Shown here in pieces: positions 61,438 through 64,000 of a stretch of DNA of 64,000 bases. Position 1 is the stretch's first letter. Every line of letters starts with the position of its first letter. The stretch is from the NCBI GenBank assembly GCA_029531795.1, contig JAPEIS010000008.1:186001-250000 (forward strand), read 5' to 3'. Source of the DNA: Sclerotinia nivalis. Its lineage: Eukaryota > Ascomycota > Leotiomycetes > Helotiales > Sclerotiniaceae. The notes under the pieces are model-generated. The model saw nothing but the letters and a program-made list of their open reading frames with translations, was not told the origin of the DNA and ran no database searches. Position numbers and translations under genes: made by a program.

Positions 61438-63038
61438 TCATCGTCTCGGACACAATGCAACCTGGCAGCCATTGACATTCTTCACTACCAATTTCACGTC
61501 TTCAGTCCATGGCCTATCATCACGACTTTCTATCCACTCAAATTGAAGTGCCATCCTGGCAATAATGTATGAAGCCTCCCCTACCGCTTTATGTCGACCA
61601 GCGCAGCTACGCGGACCATGACTAAATGGCATAAATTCCCAATTATTTGGTAATATATCATTCCATCGGTCGGGATTGAATATCTCGATATCCTCACCGA
61701 ATACAGATTTGTCTCGATGAAGTTTGTAAAAGTTTGTGCTAATCCTTGTGCCAGTTGGAATTAATATAGGCGCTATACCATCGGGGCCTCCGCCAGTTGG
61801 AAGTGTTGTGTCGGTAAGAGCTACACGACCGTTTGCATGGAACAGTGGATAGATGCGTAGAGCTATAATTGTCAGTGATCTAGCGACGAAGACCTCGAAC
61901 GCTTTTGAGTAAAGCGAGCTTACATTCTTTGATACTGTTCTGAAGAAGCTTTAGGTTCTTTAAATCTGCTGCAATCCAACCCTCCACTGGTCCAAGACCC
62001 TCAACTTCCTCTCGAAGGCGCGCCCATACTTCGGGATGCCGAGACAACAGGAACATAGTATTGCTTAAAACTATTCCCGTCGTGTCTTGGGTCACTAACA
62101 TACCTTGAATGATTTGCGAGCGAATCTCGCCCTGGCTCTTTCCGCGCAATACTAAGTTCTCGAGGAGACTTAAAGCAGACTCCTCTGACTTTGAGACACT
62201 TGATTTCTCCAGTGCCTTGGTAACATGATGATCCACAAATGAATGCACTATCTTGCACGATTCTTTCCATTTCTTACTTAGTAGAGATATGCCGCGTCCA
62301 AACTTCCCAAACGCTAATCGTACGCCCATCCAACCCTGTGCAGTATCGAATGCGTCCTCAAAAGTATGCATATCCACCGGAGAATCTCCCGAGTATAATG
62401 TTACAAGACGCTTGCCGAACAAGAATTGTAGTGATAGATCTAGGAACTGTAGTTTATCAATGTATATCCAGTTTTGAGTCTAAGTCGAAGCTCACCAGTG
62501 CGTTGAAAATCGGGGCCAGATCTAAAGTCTCCCCTTTCGATTGCAAGTCTTGTATGTACTGTTCGTAGGCCTCACCGAGGAGTTTTAGATTAACTGTATT
62601 GGCCTCGGTCAAAGTTGAAGCAAATAAAGCTCGATGACTCCGCCATTCTTCGCCATCCCTAGTAACGAAGCCTCTCCCACAAAAAGGTTCCATAGCATCA
62701 GCTCTGCCTGTACCCCATTCTTTCCAATGTGTTCCATAAATGGCTTTCAGATTATCTGGATGCGCAGTATAAATGGTGGTTCGCCCAAGACGTAAAGCCT
62801 GAAATGTCTTGCCGTAAATATCATGCTGCTTCGCATGAGTCTCTAAAATCTTGTGCTGCTTGAGTATCTTAAGAGACTCCCTAAATAGATCCAAGCCGAA
62901 GAAGGGGTCAACGGATGGTAACTTTGGAGGTGGTTGGCATTCCACAGGTATTTTTTCTCTCAACTTCCATGTTGTATAACTCTGATAACAGACAATAACT
63001 GAAAATAACAATAGGACATCAATAAGAAAGTTTGGCAT
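61438..63038 (-). CDS. Cytochrome P450, CYP52-like
   Basis: Three exons on the minus strand: 63038-62496, 62446-61924 and 61862-61438, 496 codons plus stop. A single N-terminal anchor (FLIDVLLLFSVIVCYQSY) directs it to the ER. CYP52-type landmarks follow: DPFFGLDLFRESLKILKQHK, HPDNLKAIYGTHWKEWGTG, FCGRGFVTRDGEEWRSHRAL. The I helix has GMLVTQDTTGIVLSNTMFLL. The K-helix ExxR (KESLRIYP) spans the intron 2 junction. PDRW precedes the heme loop FSHGPRSCAGRH with axial Cys442. CYP52-like enzymes hydroxylate the terminal carbon of alkanes and fatty acids; actual substrate unknown. It lies on the same strand as the GST, 0.5 kb upstream. Confidence 0.9.
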
Positions 63039-63533
63039 AACTGATAGTGTTTGCTACGCATGTGGTTTGAGAATTTATTTTTGATTTGGATGACATAGCT
63101 TGTGGCATCTATAGGTACGGGGGCATTTGTTTGTGTGACTGCAGATTTATAACTTTGGCAAACGGAGCCGACTTCACGTGCTTTTATGTCGTTCATTGGT
63201 TCTCGTCTCTACTATGATGTAGAAAGGAGTAGCTCCGATTGGACATTGTAGTCACTGCTATGAATGGGGTCAATGCGGAATAACATCCGAGAAGTGATGG
63301 AGTTATATTGTTTCAAAACTACATGAGCAAAATCTCTTGGCCGCCAAATGCCGAAGCTCGATGCTGCATGAAATTTCAATCTCGCGTTCTCATCCATAAC
63401 AATGCCATCAAATCAAAATAATTGTAACAATACACCCTTTACAAGTCGTCATTTTCCACTTCCGGATCTCGAAGCTCAGTTCCACAGTGCCGGACTCCTA
63501 TGTGAATCCCTATCTGACTCAATCTATCCAGTT
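63039..63533. other. P450 promoter region
   Basis: Half a kilobase between the P450 start and the end of the small putative gene upstream on the same strand. A 61-codon minus frame (63397-63212) looks like chance. Confidence 0.45.
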
Positions 63534-63833
63534 CTAAGTAGTGTTTGAGTCTTCGTAAGCTGCAACGAGGAGCCCATTTTCATCAACGCCGTTGTCAGGC
63601 CATCTGACATATTCATCGCCATCTACCATGAGTTTAGCACAAGTATGCTCCATGGTTGAAAAGAAATTTCACGAACCCGTGGCTCGAATAATGAAGGAGT
63701 CTTTCAAGATTGATGTTAGCGGAGTAAAATGTCAGTTGTGTGATCTATGTATCTTACCAATATCGCCTAGAGGGGCAGCGATGGCGATAAGTCCAAGACA
63801 TAAAACTACGAGTTGGTAGAAAGTAGCGCGCAT
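63534..63833 (-). CDS. Possible small secreted protein, structure uncertain
   Basis: ATG at 63833 opens a typical export signal (MRATFYQLVVLCLGLIAIAA) ending at a GTAAGA donor after 63758. Downstream on the same strand a frame reads HTCAKLMVDGDEYVRWPDNG and closes with TAG at 63536-63534. No acceptor I can find joins the two in phase: the candidate at CTTGAAAG leads to a TGA after ten codons. Either an intron is missed or the gene is decayed. Family not recognised; small secreted proteins next to P450 genes are common in plant-associated fungi. Confidence 0.35.
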
Positions 63834-64000
63834 TTTGCTTTAGGTTTCTTCGATTAAGTCGAGTCTGAAATGTGTTGGACGGAATGCCGATAGGTATGTG
63901 GGTCTAGTCAGTTATTTTGTAGTTCGGCAGCCCTGGGATCATCTGTATCTCCATGTTCAAATCAGTTCCTCGGATATTTCCCAGAATATTGGATGATGAC
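63834..64000. other. Right edge of the window
   Basis: Upstream region of the small putative gene; no frame supported. Confidence 0.4.

Noticed and set aside
63592..63819. Plus-strand 75-codon frame near the right end.
   Set aside because: The opposite strand carries a signal-peptide exon with a GTAAGA donor, a better explanation of the same bases.

Overview
The window looks like a filamentous ascomycete nuclear genome. The protein style suggests a Leotiomycete (Botrytis/Sclerotinia-like), but that is inference. Genes have short GT-AG introns with CTAAC-type branch sites and compact intergenic spaces. Gene-bearing segments of ordinary base composition alternate with AT-rich islands made of dead retroelements. 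Those islands show the C-to-T/G-to-A decay expected of repeat-induced point mutation (RIP).

Layout: 1-8.3 kb holds a 5'-truncated DHCR24-like FAD oxidoreductase, a seven-helix cAMP-receptor-like GPCR (minus), a dead BTB/POZ paralogue and an intact BTB/POZ gene. 8.3-33.5 kb is one 25 kb block of nested transposons. The outermost unit is a small element with about 160 bp inverted repeats, a 4 bp target duplication (GATG) and an ORF resembling an integrase zinc finger. Into it went a chromodomain Ty3/gypsy element (A) and a Ty1/copia element. The copia was in turn split by an inverted sister of A (element B) and by a different chromo-gypsy element (C). C carries an antisense Cys-rich ORF. B was itself hit by a 1.1 kb retroposon with a (TTGA)n tail. 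Most junctions are confirmed by target-site duplications that can be read directly.

33.5-38.9 kb is gene-poor and contains an unidentified decayed coding region with a weak Rossmann-like look. 38.9-40.0 kb is an alkaline ceramidase (minus). 40.4-46.2 kb is a RIP-mutated Tad1-like LINE bounded by a 14 bp direct repeat. 46.6-51.3 kb holds an MFS relic, an intact anion:cation-symporter-type MFS gene, and relics of a C6 transcription factor and a lactose-permease-like sugar transporter.

52.2-64 kb is a metabolic segment: a GH2 beta-galactosidase, a small HsbA-like protein, a secreted GH71 alpha-1,3-glucanase, a glutathione S-transferase with an in-frame stop, a CYP52-like P450 and a possible small secreted protein. 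The beta-galactosidase next to a divergently oriented, dead lactose-permease-like gene recalls the yeast LAC4-LAC12 arrangement. GST and P450 are neighbouring detoxification or lipid-oxidation genes on the same strand.

Gene models with introns were built by hand from reading frames, splice signals and family expectation. Exon coordinates are in the evidence text.
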